Positions 28,552 through 39,863 of a DNA stretch of 51,500 nt are shown piece by piece. The DNA comes from Prorocentrum cordatum. Its lineage: Eukaryota; Sar; Dinophyceae; Prorocentrales; Prorocentraceae. The DNA is taken from NCBI GenBank assembly GCA_963575745.1, contig CAUYUJ010020270.1, positions 233,501-285,000 on the forward strand. Reading direction: 5' to 3'. Below the pieces are notes generated by a model, which saw only the letters and a list, made by a program, of their open reading frames with translations, searched no databases and was not told where the DNA came from. The position numbers and the translations under genes were made by a program. Position 1 is the stretch's first letter, and every line of letters starts with the position of its first letter.

Positions 28552-29845
28552 TCCCCTGTCGTCCACCGAGACTGAAGCCTTCAGCCACCCACCATCCCCA
28601 CCCATCCTCCTCGTCATCCTCACTCCCCGTCCGCGGCCACGGCACCGAGAGGGCATTGTGCATCGTGCCTTTTTCTGTCCCTTCCGACCTCGGGCTTCGG
28701 AGGATAGAGAGGATGGTGTCTTGGTCGGGGTCCATGCATGTCCTCTCCCTCGTTCCCTCTCTCGGAAGTTCTCCCGTCTTTCCATCCCTGAGATCCGACG
28801 TCGCGAAAGGATGTAACATCGTGAGAAATCGCGACCGGAACCCTCGGCACAATCTCTTTGCTGCATTTTGCGGCCGGACCGATCTGCGAGAGCCGCGTGG
28901 CCCGAGACGGGGCGAGAACGCCCGGTGCAAAACAAATGCGACGACCAGATCTCAGGGTACAGTTGAGGCGATCGCAAACATGGATCAAGGGGGCATGGAT
29001 TAGCGACGGGCCCCGCTTCCATGGGAAATCGCGGATTCCCGCCGCCGAACAAAGAGACGGCACCGGCTGCACTTCGGGGAGGGCACCTCCCCCGATCCAT
29101 GGATTTGGCGACCGCGCGCCAGACCAATGGATGGCTAATCCATGTTTGCGCGCCCCCGAACATTGTCTCCAAGGGGGTTCACAGTCGGTTGCGTTCGGTC
29201 GGTTCGGTTCGGCCGGTAATTGTGTCATTGCCGCGTCGCTGCGCCTTTCTAGGTTGCGTTCGGCCTGTCGATTTCGGTCGGTTTCGGTTTCGCTGTCGGT
29301 TTTGCTGTCGCCGTGCACGGCCTTGGTCTCCGCTCTCCCCCTGACCGCGGGAGGCGTGTTCTGCCGCGCCCCGCTGGGACCTCCCGCCAGGGCTTCTACT
29401 TCAGGGCCTTTGTGCAGCTGTTCTGTGCGGTAGCGCAGGGCTGGCTGGGCGGCATAATCGTCAAGAGGCTCTCTCCGCTGCCTCGCACCTCTCTCACTGA
29501 TGTGGACGCGGCCCCGCGCTCGGAGGCCTTATCCCGTGGAACGAGCCGCTGCTGAAAACCCGCAACGCTGGCAAGGACAAATACTGATAAATAGGGGGGA
29601 ACGTTGACCTTGACATCCTCTCGTGGAAAAAAGCAATTGGTTGTTTTCCAAATGTTCGGCCTCCGGGGGCCCTCGCTGGGCCCCGAGACCGTCGAACAAT
29701 TATTCAGGATGAGAAACCGATCACCCGGAAGGGGTACACATTGCAAAAATCACGACGGAGGATGTTCGCGTTGGCAAGGAACATTAACGTGGAAGCAAGG
29801 GAGGGTTGGTTCAGAAAGTGAAGCGCACCACGGGAGCACGACACC
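28552..29845. other. no recognisable gene
   Basis: Frames are open on both strands in places. 29185-29320 is a TTCGGTCGG-rich patch like 20060-20225. No domain recognised. Confidence 0.4.
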
Positions 29846-30240
29846 ATGGAGAAGAACCAGGATCCGACCGCATGGATTCGTGTTGACATACAGGTTATCA
29901 CGCCCGGAGTAGCTCCCGACACCATCTCCGTGAGAGGGACAGATCAGTCCGTGAGGGATCCGCCATTCGGTCTGTTTCGCTACAGTCAGATCGGAAGGAG
30001 GGGCGCAGTTTCGTGGATAGCGGACGGGGCGCGAGCAGCGAGGGCAGTTCTGCGGCGGGGGCGGCGAATGCGGACGATGAGGTTGGAGTTTACGGGGAGG
30101 CAGGCTTCGAGGAGGAGGAGGAGGAAGCGGAGGAGGAGCAGGGCGGATGGGCATCGTCTTGGCGAGTTGAGGTGGGGATCCTACGAGCAGTACCAGAACG
30201 AACGGAGGAGTTCACGATGTGGCGGAGGTTGACGGATTAG
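29846..30240 (+). CDS. possible two-exon acidic protein, 100 codons
   Basis: Exon 1 29846-29893 starts ATG and reads MEKNQDPTAWIRVDIQ up to CAG|GT. Exon 2 starts after CTACAG at 29986 and reads SDRKEGRSFVDSGRGASSEG, then ADDEVGVYGEAGFEEE, ending at TAG 30240. Both junctions are phase 0 and canonical GT-AG; the 92-nt intron is in the size range of the minus-strand genes. The acidic Glu run followed by WASSWRVEVG resembles the style of the genes at 0-5 kb. A further exon-like segment, STVVKNIAKSLSLILTARER (30556-30672, after CCGCAG, ending TGA), could be a later exon if exon 2 is spliced earlier. Function unknown. The minus strand is also open here, so strand is not certain. Confidence 0.35.
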
Positions 30241-30555
30241 AAGGAAGAGGAGGATGACGAGGAAGAGGAGGGCGGGTATGATGGATGAAGAAGGAGGGGG
30301 AGGGAGAAAGGGGAGTCAAGCTCAGTGTAGTGGATGGTGGACGTAATTTCCGGCGCAGAGCGACTCGCTCGTTTTGCTTCATGTCTGGCAGAGGGCATAC
30401 GGATCTGGAGGGGCAGCAGCAGCAGGAGGAGAAGGTGTTGAAGGAGAGGGAGGTTGAAGGGGCGGAGGAGTAGGGGAGGAGCATAGGGAGGAGGAGGACG
30501 AGAGGGGGAAAGAGGAGCAGGAGCAGCCGTCAGAGTAGGACGCCGCATGTCCGCA
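30241..30555 (+). repeat. purine-rich GAGGA tract
   Basis: Mainly AGGAGGA-type sequence (30240-30330 and 30410-30530). No gene beyond the exon candidates noted next to it. Confidence 0.6.
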
Positions 30556-30734
30556 GGTTCTCCACGGTCGTGAAGAACATCGCCAAGAGTTTATCCCTCA
30601 TTCTGACGGCCCGCGAGCGGCTCCTTCCGAGCTCTGCCTCTGATCGTGCGCGCAGGAGCCTGCACGGTTGACGCATGGGCTAAGAGCAGCCCTAGATTTG
30701 GATGCATGCCCTTCGCTCTTCGCGTTGGGACGTT

Positions 30735-31065
30735 CCACCCTGGAGTGTGCGCGCGCGTTTGTGTGTGTGTGTGTGTGGCCCATCTGCTATTCAAGAGGAA
30801 AAATTCGCCTGCCCGTGTCCCGGCTTAGCGCATCGCGACGGTTTAGTCACCTCGCCATTGGAGAACAAGATGTGTGTGTGTGTGTGTTTGTCTGTGTGCC
30901 TGGGTTTGTGTTTGTGGATTTGTGTTTGTGTCCGTGTGTGTGTGTGTATTTGGATGTTTGTGTGTTTGTATGTTTGTGTGCGTATGCGTGTGCGTGTGCG
31001 CGGGCGCTTGCGCGTCCGCGTGCTTGTGTGTGTGTGCGCGTGCATGTGTGTGCTGTTTTTTTGTT
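30735..31065 (+). repeat. (GT)n-rich tract, about 0.3 kb
   Basis: Interrupted GTGTGTGT, TTTGTGTTTGT and GCGTGTGCG blocks at 30750-30778 and 30868-31055. A short relative is at 32805-32835. Confidence 0.9.
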
Positions 31066-31232
31066 CCGCCGTATTTCGTCTCTCCTTCACAGTGGCCACC
31101 CATGCCCGGCTGGCCTACGGCGCAGGGTTGCGCACTCGCTTCTGAGGTGTGCGCGGTGGTACTAAATGTTCTACGCCTCATGTGCGCGCGCGTGTGTGTG
31201 ATTTCGGTTTTCTCTGCCTCGTCGTTGCGCTG

Positions 31233-32300
31233 GAGGCCCCAGAGGGTGCTCCACCGAATGCCCCAGTGGCGCAGTTCGCATGCGTTTCCCCCACCAAGTC
31301 CAGCGCATCGTGGCCCCTGAAAGGGAACGCGAAGGTCCCAGTGGAGCAGTTCCCATGCGTCTCCCCCACCCAGTACAGCGCTCCGTGGCCCCATAGGGCC
31401 TCCACCCAAGGTCCCCATGGCGCAGTTCGCATGCGTCTCCTCCATCCAGCACAGGTCTTCGTGGCCCCATGGGGAGCTCCAACGAAGGTCCCAGTGGCGC
31501 AGTTCGCATGCGCCTCCCCCACCGAATACAATGTTTCGCGGCCCCATAGGTCCACCGAACGTCCCAGTGGCGCAGTTCGCATGCGTCTCCCCCACCCAGT
31601 ACAGCGGGCGCTTCGTGGCCCAATAGGGATCTCCACCGAAGGTTCCAGTGGCGCAGTTTGCATGCGTCTCCCCCACCCAGTACAGCGCTTCGTGGCCCCA
31701 AAAGGAGCTCCAGCGAAGGTCCCTGTGGCACAGTTCGCATGCGCGTTTTCCCCCGCCCAGTACAGCGCTTCGTGGCCCAAGAGGGAGCTCCACCGAAGGT
31801 TCCCTTGGCGCGGTTCGCATGCGTCCGCCCCACCCAGTACATCGCTTCGTGAACCCATAGGGAGCTCCACCGAAGGTCCCAGTGGCACAGTTCGCATGCG
31901 TCTCCCCCACCCAGTACAGCGCTTCGTGGCCCCATGGGGAGCTGCACCGAAGGTCCCAGTGGCGCAATCCGCATGCGTCTCCCCCACGCAGTATAGCCCT
32001 TCTAAGCCCCAGGGGGACCCCAGCACAACGATTCGTGGCCCCAAAGGGAGCTCCACCGAAAGTCCAGGCAGCGCAGTTCGCATGCGTCTCCCCCGCCCAG
32101 TACAGCGCTCCGTGGCCCCATAGGGAGCTCCACCGAAGGTCCCAGTGGCGCAGTTTGCTTGTGCCTCCCCCGCCCAGTACAACGCTTCGTGGCCCCAGAG
32201 GGAGCTCCACCGAAGGCCCGAATAGCGCAGTTCGCATGCGTCTCCCCCACCAAGTACAGCGCTGCGTGGCCCGTAGGGAGGTTCACGGAAGACGATATCC
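31233..32300 (+). repeat. ~75-bp satellite, array 2, about 14 units
   Basis: Unit: CGCTTCGTGGCCCCATAGGG, AGCTCCACCGAAGGTCCC, AGTGGCGCAGTTCGCATGCG, TCTCCCCCACCCAGTACAG. The GCATGCG word falls at about 31278, 31352, 31428, 31506, 31579, 31660, 31737, 31817, 31895, 31971 and 32081, then diverges. Spacing is mostly 73-80 and often close to 75, so several frames on both strands stay open for hundreds of codons. These long frames are not called as genes. Confidence 0.9.
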
Positions 32301-34078
32301 ACAGTTGCGGTACCCACAATTGCGCATGATTGGTTTTCCACCAGGCTAATTACGTGTGTCGCGTGTTTCGGCTCCGCCAGCATCTGTTGTGTTCCGTGTT
32401 CTGGGGTTTTGCCAGGTCCTCTTGCGTTGTTGGTTTGTGGGTGTGCGCCCGATTAAGGCTTCGCAGGACCTTTGCACACGGTGTTGTACCGCACCATTCT
32501 GCTGGTCTGGCAGCAGTTGCAGATTGTTTTGCGCGTCGCTGCTTGATACCGTCGCGCCGGTGACCCAATGGCCGCCAATTCGCACCAGACTGCTCGCGTT
32601 TCAGTGTATTTCGGGTTGAGTCGCCTCCCCGCTTTTCTGGCCGCTGCACGTTTCGCTTTGATTCGCAGTTTTTTTTCACACCACCGATCGCTGCATTGAC
32701 AGTGCGCACATGTTGCACACTGTGCCTTCGACAATGCTAGATCGCAAATAGCACTTCCATCGACTGCTCGCGCCTGAGGTTCCTCTTCGCCGCCGGATTA
32801 CAAAGTGTGCGCGTGTGTGTGTGTTTGTGTGTGCAACTGTGTTTCGATGCAGCTGTTTCCGTCGGGCCTTGGGCCTTCTGCGCAGGGGCTCGCGTGTTCG
32901 AGCCGCGTTGTGGTGGCCACGATCCAAGTGGACAGCCCCAGCTGTCTAGCATGATGCACTTCACTGGCGCGTTGATAGTGACGTGTCGGGTGTCCAGGAT
33001 TCGCTCGATTCTTTTTCCAAAACAAGGGTACCTTCCACCCCCCCCACTCGCCGAACCCGAACTTAGCGGGGGGGCCTGGGACATTACAAATTACGCACGA
33101 TTGTGCCGCATGGTTCATTTTCCGTGTGAACTCAAATCGCCTTGGGCAGGCCGGGTATTGCTGCCTTTAGTTTTGTCAAATAACATTGTGCGCGTTCATC
33201 CGTGCACTTGCATTAATACTGTTCAAGAACCGCTTTTCAAAAGCGGCAAACAGTCCACACAGCCCCGCCCATGTCGAAATCAGACCAAACACATGAATTG
33301 TGCAAGCGGTTCAACATACGGACCCCCAAAAACCCGCAGGTGTTCCACCACAAGTCTTGCAGCGTTGCTGCCCGCACGAGTTTGCTGCAATCGCATGAGA
33401 TGAAATACATGTGGCGTTCTACAGATGTTGTGCACAACCCGCATTCTCATCTTACAACGCGGTGCATCTGTTTTGAACTGGCATGCACCCAGAACACGAA
33501 TTCGTATCGAATGAAACCATGAGAGTCACACGCGCGCGGGCCGCCACGCGGGCGTGTCGAAAGCCATGCGAAACCACCAGTTCTCGAAGCATGTAAAGAT
33601 CGAGTTCGAAACGTATGAACCATACATGTCAATTAGATGCTTGCCAGCTGTTATAGGCTTGCGCCATATCCGCCCCCCCCCTTACATATCGGACGGCCCT
33701 GCCATTGAGGCGGAAGGAGGTCCATGATGCCGTCGGCCCAGCTTGCCGCAGTTCAATCGTCGTTGTTGGTGTTGTTGCCGTCGACGTCGTGCATTGTCGT
33801 TGTTTGCGTTCTTCGTATTGTTTTGTTGTCATCATCGTCGCCAGTTGATTTCGCGCGTCTCCGTTGTTGTCTCGTCGCCGTTGCCCAGCCCGATGTCAGC
33901 ACACATGTCGCATAACCGAATGCAGCCGAGAATAACCCCCCAGGGAGAATCAAGTTCGGCGGTTACGGTGTGATAATAAAAGTTGCCCACCAGGACCAGC
34001 ATACATATGTTAACAGAGGAGCCAAAACCGAGGATATGTTGAGACATTCTTGGCTTTTGGTCCTCTCTGAAACATCCT
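32301..34078. other. no recognisable gene
   Basis: AT-richer sequence with several 60-120-codon frames on both strands (for example a Cys-rich minus frame at 32734-32453) but no domain, splice pattern or repeat I can support. 33750-33860 has a GTTGTTG/TCGTCG-rich patch. Confidence 0.4.
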
Positions 34079-34292
34079 GAAGGAACGTGTCGGCTTTTAA
34101 CATTTTTATAATGCAGAACTGAAGCTCGGAGGTGCGCGCGCGCGCATCTGAGCTTCACTTCTATAGTATTCACCATGAATAAATCGATTTTTTTAATTCC
34201 AAAAGCAAAATTAAAAATGCTGGAGCCCGCTAACGAGGCTGAAGGAACGTGTCGGCTTTTAATATTTTTATAATACGGAATTGAAGCTCGGA
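34079..34292 (+). repeat. direct repeat pair of about 50 bp
   Basis: GAAGGAACGTGTCGGCTTTT at 34079 and again at 34241, each continuing with A.TTTTTATAAT and ending GAAGCTCGGAG. The copies are 162 bp apart. Confidence 0.85.
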
Positions 34293-34307
34293 GTTTCTAT
34301 AGAGATT

Positions 34308-34850
34308 CCTCATGTGCCTCGTTTTCCCAGGATAAACAACCACAGCGATAAACAAGTTCAGGGGGGCAGGGGGAGGAGAAGAAAGATAGCGAGATCAATA
34401 GAAATATAGAAAGAGAAGAGGTAGAGGAGGAAGAGGAGGAGGAGGAGAAAGAGCAAGAGGAGGAGAGGAGAAGGAGACAGCAACAATCCAAAGTTTAAAA
34501 CTTATTATAGTTAATTTGTAAGCGCTTAATGGAAATTAAACGTTTCATCTGCCCGTGTAGGGTAGCTCACGTGCCTCGTTTTCCCAAGATGACCTACCCA
34601 CGCGATAAACAAGTTCAGGGCGCCAGAGGGAGAAGGAGGAGAAAGAGATAGAGAGACAGAGAAAGAGAGAGAGAGACAGAGAAAGAAAGAAAGACAGAAA
34701 TAACTACAAAGAGACAGAAGGACATGGGTTTCGCTTGAGACATAACGTGTTCGCTTCGCTTGGTGTTGTTATCTCAACACAAGAAGGACGTAACCTCGAT
34801 GGCGAACTTTTCCCCGTGTTAATGAAGTTCGGCCTCCGCGCCCCCGCGCC
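34308..34850 (-). repeat. dispersed 0.55-kb repeat, reverse copy of an inverted pair
   Basis: Reverse complement of 16515-17106: GATTCCTCATGTGCCTCG here matches the end of that copy and CGTGTTAATGAAGTTCGGCC matches its start. The internal CT tracts have changed length. One motif TTTCGCTTGAGACAT is at about 34730. Confidence 0.85.
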
Positions 34851-35500
34851 CCCGACCAAACTCCTTATTGGCAGTGGATAATCAATTATTATGTGTATAG
34901 GGGGGGTACATTATTATCGTGGGTATGGGGTTACTTCGCTGCTCCACGGAAGGCTCCATCACAGGCGCCATTGGTTGTATTCACATGGTGGCCCGCCCCA
35001 CTTCGGCAGACCCCTCGCACGTTTCGTGGCCCCACAGGGAGCTCTACCGAAGGCCCGAGTGGCTGCGTCCGCACGGTGTCGCCTCACCCTGTCGTTTCGT
35101 CCCGCTCAGTTGAGTGTGGCCTTGCGTTCCTTGTCGAAGCGTGCAGGGGCATTGCGAATCCGTAAGTATGTTCATGCACATTGGGCGGTCCTGCACCTCG
35201 GCGCCACGCGTTAGCATAGGGTTGGGTCCTTCGGCAGGGTAAATTTGTTCACGTAATCGTCTCCAGTTGGTGTCGCTCGTCGTCGCCGTTATTTGTCTTC
35301 GTCGGTGTTGCTATCGTCGTGGCTGCGTCGTTGTCGGTCGTCGCAAATGTAGTTGTCGTTGTCACATGTCTTATCGTTGCTGTTATTATGAATAAAGGTC
35401 GTAGGCCGTCTCGAAGGAGTCTTGGACCATCTTCGGGGCCGCATTGGGATATTGCGGCGTTGCGAGCGCATTTGGCGGCAGGAAAATGATGATGCTCATT
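34851..35500 (+). repeat. ~75-85-bp satellite, array 3 remnant, and a cryptic GTC-rich patch
   Basis: 34985-35090 holds one full unit and a partial (CACGTTTCGTGGCCCCACA, GGAGCTCTACCGAAGGCCC). 35260-35400 is rich in GTCGTCG/GTTGTCG words. No gene seen. Confidence 0.7.
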
Positions 35501-35965
35501 GGACGGTTCTTGGAGTCTGATGCGGGGCTTCTGGAGGTCTCTTGAAGTCTTCGAAGGGGTGTTTTTGGAGTGTTTTGAAGCGTCCAGGGCGCCTATGGTT
35601 GCCTCTTACAGCAGGGGCCTCTTGTGGGTCTCCTGCGCCGTCTGAAGGCCTCTGAGGGTATCCGAGGGGTCTTCTTGGCCATCTTGGAACCTTCGCGGGC
35701 CCTTTTGGGGCCGTCTTCGGGGCCTCTTCGGCATTATTTGAGCTGTCTTGGATTCCAGAAGATCACTGAGATGATAAGTTGGTACACGAGCATTTGCGCG
35801 TGTGGCGCCCCTTTGGGGGTCCTCTTCGGTCTCTCTTGAGCCTTCCTGTGTGGTAATTGAGCATGCCGAGGCAGTCTTGGGGATCATTGTGCCATCTTGA
35901 AGCCATTTCTGGCCGTCTCGGGCCCATTGAGGACCCTCGCGAAGCCACATAGCGGGTCGACGGGC
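35501..35965 (+). repeat. class I degenerate G-rich repeat field
   Basis: Words such as GGGGCCGTCTTCGGGGCCTC and GCCATCTTGGAACC in ~12-base spacing. Same orientation as the other class I fields. Confidence 0.6.
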
Positions 35966-36089
35966 GGGATTCCTCCAAGGAAAGCGCAGACGCGCTCAGA
36001 GCCAATTCGAGGATAAGGCAAGCCGAGGAAAACCCAAATCGATGAAACGATTGATGGAACCATGTTGGAATTCAGTTGGAAACCGATTG

Positions 36090-36800
36090 GAACTCTGAGT
36101 CCTGAAGGGCTCTGAGGAAGCCTGAGGAGTCCCGACGAGCCCACATGAGTCTTCAGGACTCCTCTGGCATCCCAGGGAAACCTGAAGGACTTTTGAGCAA
36201 TCCTCAGCCGTTTCGGCGATCCCTGCGGAATCTGAGGGCATCCAGAGAAACCCAGAGAAACCCCCAAGGACCCCGGAGGATCCCTGAGGAGTCCAGAGCG
36301 ATTTTGGTGATTCCTCCGGAATCCGGAGGAATCCGAAGGGATTTTGATAACCTTCAGGGATCCTAAGAAATCGCAAGGATTCGAGAGCATTCCAGTCCTG
36401 AGAAATGTAAAGGACTTTGGGGCTCCCGGAGAAATCTTGATGAGGTCTAAGGACTCCTGTCTTGGAGGATCCCCAACAGTCCTGAGGGTTTCGGATTCTT
36501 AGTGGGCGTGCTGGTGAATCCTGAGGGGTAGTGGAGAATGCTGACGATCCTTCGGGAATCTTGAGGAACCCTAAGGGCGCATCAGGGAACCTGAGGATCA
36601 CTGTAGACAAGAGATACAGGAATCCCAGGAGTCCTCGTGGAGGTTGAGGATTCTTGATGAATCCAAAGGATTTTCGCAGAAATTTATGGTTTCGGAGGGT
36701 TCCTGAGAAATCTTGATGGGACTTGACGGATTCTGACGGGTCTGGCCTTAGAAATCTTGAGCAAGTTTCAGAAATCCGAATGGAATTTTCATGACTTCAA
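36090..36800 (+). repeat. class II degenerate repeat field, GGAATCCTGAGG type
   Basis: Dense diverged copies of words like CCTGAGGA, GAATCCTGAGG and GGATTCC. Many are self-inverting (GGATTCC TGA GGAATCC), so both orientations occur. No coding frame of interest. Confidence 0.7.
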
Positions 36801-38190
36801 ATCACATAGTAAGATTGGAACCCCATGCACAACCACATATATTGTAGCGATTCAGAGTTTCATGCCGACTTGAGGGGGCCCCGGGGCAAGAGCGACCCTC
36901 CCTCTTTTTAATCGCGCCAGAGTAGTTTCCGAGGCTGACGCCATAGCAGCTCTCCCACGAGAGTTTGAGTGCAATTGCGGTTTTGCTGTGGGTTGGTCTC
37001 ATAGCAGTGAGAGTCCATTTGGGCTCATTGTTTGTAGCCGGTTGCCGACGCTGGGAGTTCTCTCTTTGTGCGCTTATATCTACAGTGAGACTGTGGGGTA
37101 GTCCCACCGTCCTAGTTCTCAGTTTCTCCCCGCCCGGATTCTCCTTCCGTGCGTCTCGATTATATCTCATAGTCTGCCCTCCCTGCAGGCATGCCGAGTC
37201 ATAATGCCCCATTGGCCGAAACGTCATTCGAACTTGTCCTTGTCTACTCATCTTATCCGTCGCCATTCGGGTTCAAGCGTGGCTCCAACTCGCGAGTCCC
37301 GTCCCAGCATGGACACGGCTTGCGGAATAAAATGGAACGCATTCGCGAGATTTGATTTGGCCGGCGCGTGTCCGTGCCACGAAGTCGTCTCACGAACTTG
37401 TGCGAAGAACTCGTGCGACAAATAGGGCCGACGAGTTAGCCCCGCCTACTCGTGCGACAAAATGGTCCGACCTATGAATTTCTGGAAGGCCCCGGGCATT
37501 GTCAAATCGCCAAGCCGCCAGCCAAACGCAGATTGGTTGCGTCGGGTCAGCATTCAAGTTCGCCCTTGGAGCACATTGGTAGTCCAGCATTTGTTGCCGT
37601 CGAGTTTGAGTTCGTCGTCTAAGATTTCCTTCGTCCATTCCAAATTCGTCGTGAGTGAAAGTCGTCGTCGGTTTCAAATTCGTAGTCCAATAATTTCGTC
37701 ATCGATTCCAAAGTCACCGTCCGTCCAATTCGTCGTCGATTTCAATTGCGTCGCTCATCGGACTCGTCGGCCGTCCAATCGGGTACGTGCGACACCATGT
37801 GCTGATGTGGGGCTTTGCTTGCGCGCATCGAAGAGCCATGTTGAAAGTCAATGAGGGCAGCGTTGATGCTGCGCTCCGCGTTGTCACGGTTTCTCTCGGT
37901 CACGGCGTCATCCCGATGTGCCGTGCGTGATTGTTCCGATTGCAAGCGATGTGGCCAGTCAGTTCTCAAGTGTGTTATCCAGTCGATGTGGCGCGCTTGC
38001 GTGCTTGCAGAATGGAGGATCCCGCCATTCTTCTGCTCATGAGGCTTGGCGCGCGGGGTCTGCGAACTTTGCTTTCCGATTTCCGCCGATCGTGTCGTCC
38101 CGCTTGGTTTGGGGTGCTCGTTAGAGTCCGGGAATTCGAGCACGTTTTTGTCGTCCTCTTGGCGGCCAACATTTGCCAATGGGAATATCG
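36801..38190. other. no recognisable gene
   Basis: 37600-37780 is a degenerate TTCGTCGTCGATTCCAAATT repeat. ACTCGTGCGACAAA occurs at 37411 and 37448. Otherwise unrecognised. Confidence 0.45.
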
Positions 38191-38194
38191 GACA

Positions 38195-39500
38195 TGAGAC
38201 TCCGAGGATTCTGGAGGAATCGCTGCGGATTATGAGGATTCCAGGGGCATCTTAACGGGGATTCTTGAAGAATCCGCGTGACTCCGAAGGCCTTTTGCTG
38301 ATTCCCGAGAAATCCGGAGGAACCCCGAGGAACCTGGGGGTTCTTGAAGGAGTCGTGAAGAATGTTGAGGTATCTTGAGGTTATGATGGCCCCCTGAGGA
38401 ATCCTGAATAATTCTGTAGGAACGAACCTCCCTATTCCTGTGGGATCTTTGAGGATTCCGAAAAGGAATTGGCGGATTCCGAAAGAATCCAAGGGACTCT
38501 TGGTTGCTTCTGATTGTCCCTGAGGATCCCCAAGGAACCCACAGAATACCTGAGGAATCTCGAAGGAGTCTGAAGATTAGTGGGGGATCTTGCGAAATCC
38601 TGATGGATTACCTGCAGAATGCTGCTGGGTTCTGGAGGAGCCCCCAGGATTCCTCAAGAATCTTGGTGGATTCTGAGAGCGACTGAGGGATCCCGAGCCG
38701 CCCAGCAGGATCTTGGGGAATCCAGGGGAACCCAGAGGAATTCTTAGAATGTTCCCGAGGAATTTTCTGGAATCCCAAGGGTTCAGACAGACCTGCAGAA
38801 ATTTGAATCCCAGAGGAATGTGCAGATTCTTATGGAAGCCCGAGGGAATCCTGCGGATTTCAAGCAGTTCACAGAGGCAGGGATTTCGATTATTCTAAAG
38901 GAATCGTGAGGGTCCAATGACGATTCCAGAGGATCCTCTGTAGGGGTTCTGACGATTCCAGATGATTCGCGAGGGGGTCCGAAGGAATCCTGAGGGTTCC
39001 TCAGGAGCTTGGGGCACTTTGAGACTGCTGGGGGATATCTTCAGGATTCGGAAGATGCTTGTGGATTCCAGGGAACTCGATTGTCCTTGAGGGTGTATGA
39101 ATTCTGGGAAAACGTTCTGGGTTCCTGAGGAACCCTCCGAGATTCAGAATATTCTTGCGCAGTCCTGAGGTGTCTTGGGGGATTCTGCGAATTCCACAGG
39201 GCCACCCAGGAATCCGAGGGCACATGCGAAGAATCTGAAGTTTCTGAGGTCGCCTGAGGAACCTTCAGGAATCATATGGGAAATCTGAGATTTCCTGCGG
39301 ATTCCAAAGGAAGACGAAGGAATCTTGGGAGATTCTGAGGGTCCGTACGAATTCCTCCGGAATCCTGATACATCATGTGCGAAACCCGAGGAAGCCAGGA
39401 GGATTGCGAAGCAGGGGAATCTTGAAGAAGCCACAGGAATCCCGAAGGAATCTTGAAGATTCCGGAGCATGCCTGAGGAATCCTGAGGGGGCCTGCAGAG
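38195..39500 (+). repeat. class II degenerate repeat field, 1.3 kb
   Basis: As at 36.09-36.80 kb: GGAATC, CTGAGG and GATTCC words almost throughout. It ends directly at the palindrome array. Confidence 0.75.
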
Positions 39501-39527
39501 CCCCCCTGATCACCCATAGCGCGCCTT

Positions 39528-39863
39528 TTTACAATGGCGCCCACTGTTAAGTGCCCCCCAAGTACCCTTTTGACAGCGGGGCCCGCTGTCAAATAGCCGC
39601 CAAGTTCTCGTTTCACAGTGGGCCCCACTGTCAAAGCGGCCGCACGTGACGTGACATTTGACAGTGGGCCCCACTGTCAAATGCCCCCCTCGGTCCCCGT
39701 TCGACAGTGGGCCCCATTGTCAAATAGCCCCAGGTCCCCGGTTGATACTGGGGTCCATTGTCAAACTCGCCTCTGGACGCTTGGGGATGCAGGGCCGTTT
39801 GAAGGGATCAACCATGATGAGCTCGCGTCGGGGTTGTTCCCATTAGGGCCCACTGTCAACGAG
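39528..39863. repeat. tandem array of ~25-bp palindromes, seven units
   Basis: Consensus TTTGACAGTGGG, one base, CCCACTGTCAAA. Centres at about 39540, 39581, 39623, 39669, 39712, 39753 and, after a gap, 39848; the first six are 41-46 bp apart. Units 2 (39569-39593) and 4 (39655-39683, arms of 14) are perfect apart from the central base; the others have 1-4 mismatches. Spacers are short and C-rich (GCCCCC.AGGTCCCCG type), partly conserved. Confidence 0.95.

Noticed and set aside
30843-32383. Repeat protein of 400-460 residues on the minus strand
   Set aside because: The frame exists only because the satellite unit is near 75 bp. Equivalent frames are open on the other strand, and codon use and amino acid changes show no bias to one frame.
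39528-39863. CRISPR array
   Set aside because: Regular palindromes and spacers look similar at first sight, but the spacers are related C-rich sequence rather than unique, repeats vary, no cas genes are present and the genome is eukaryotic.
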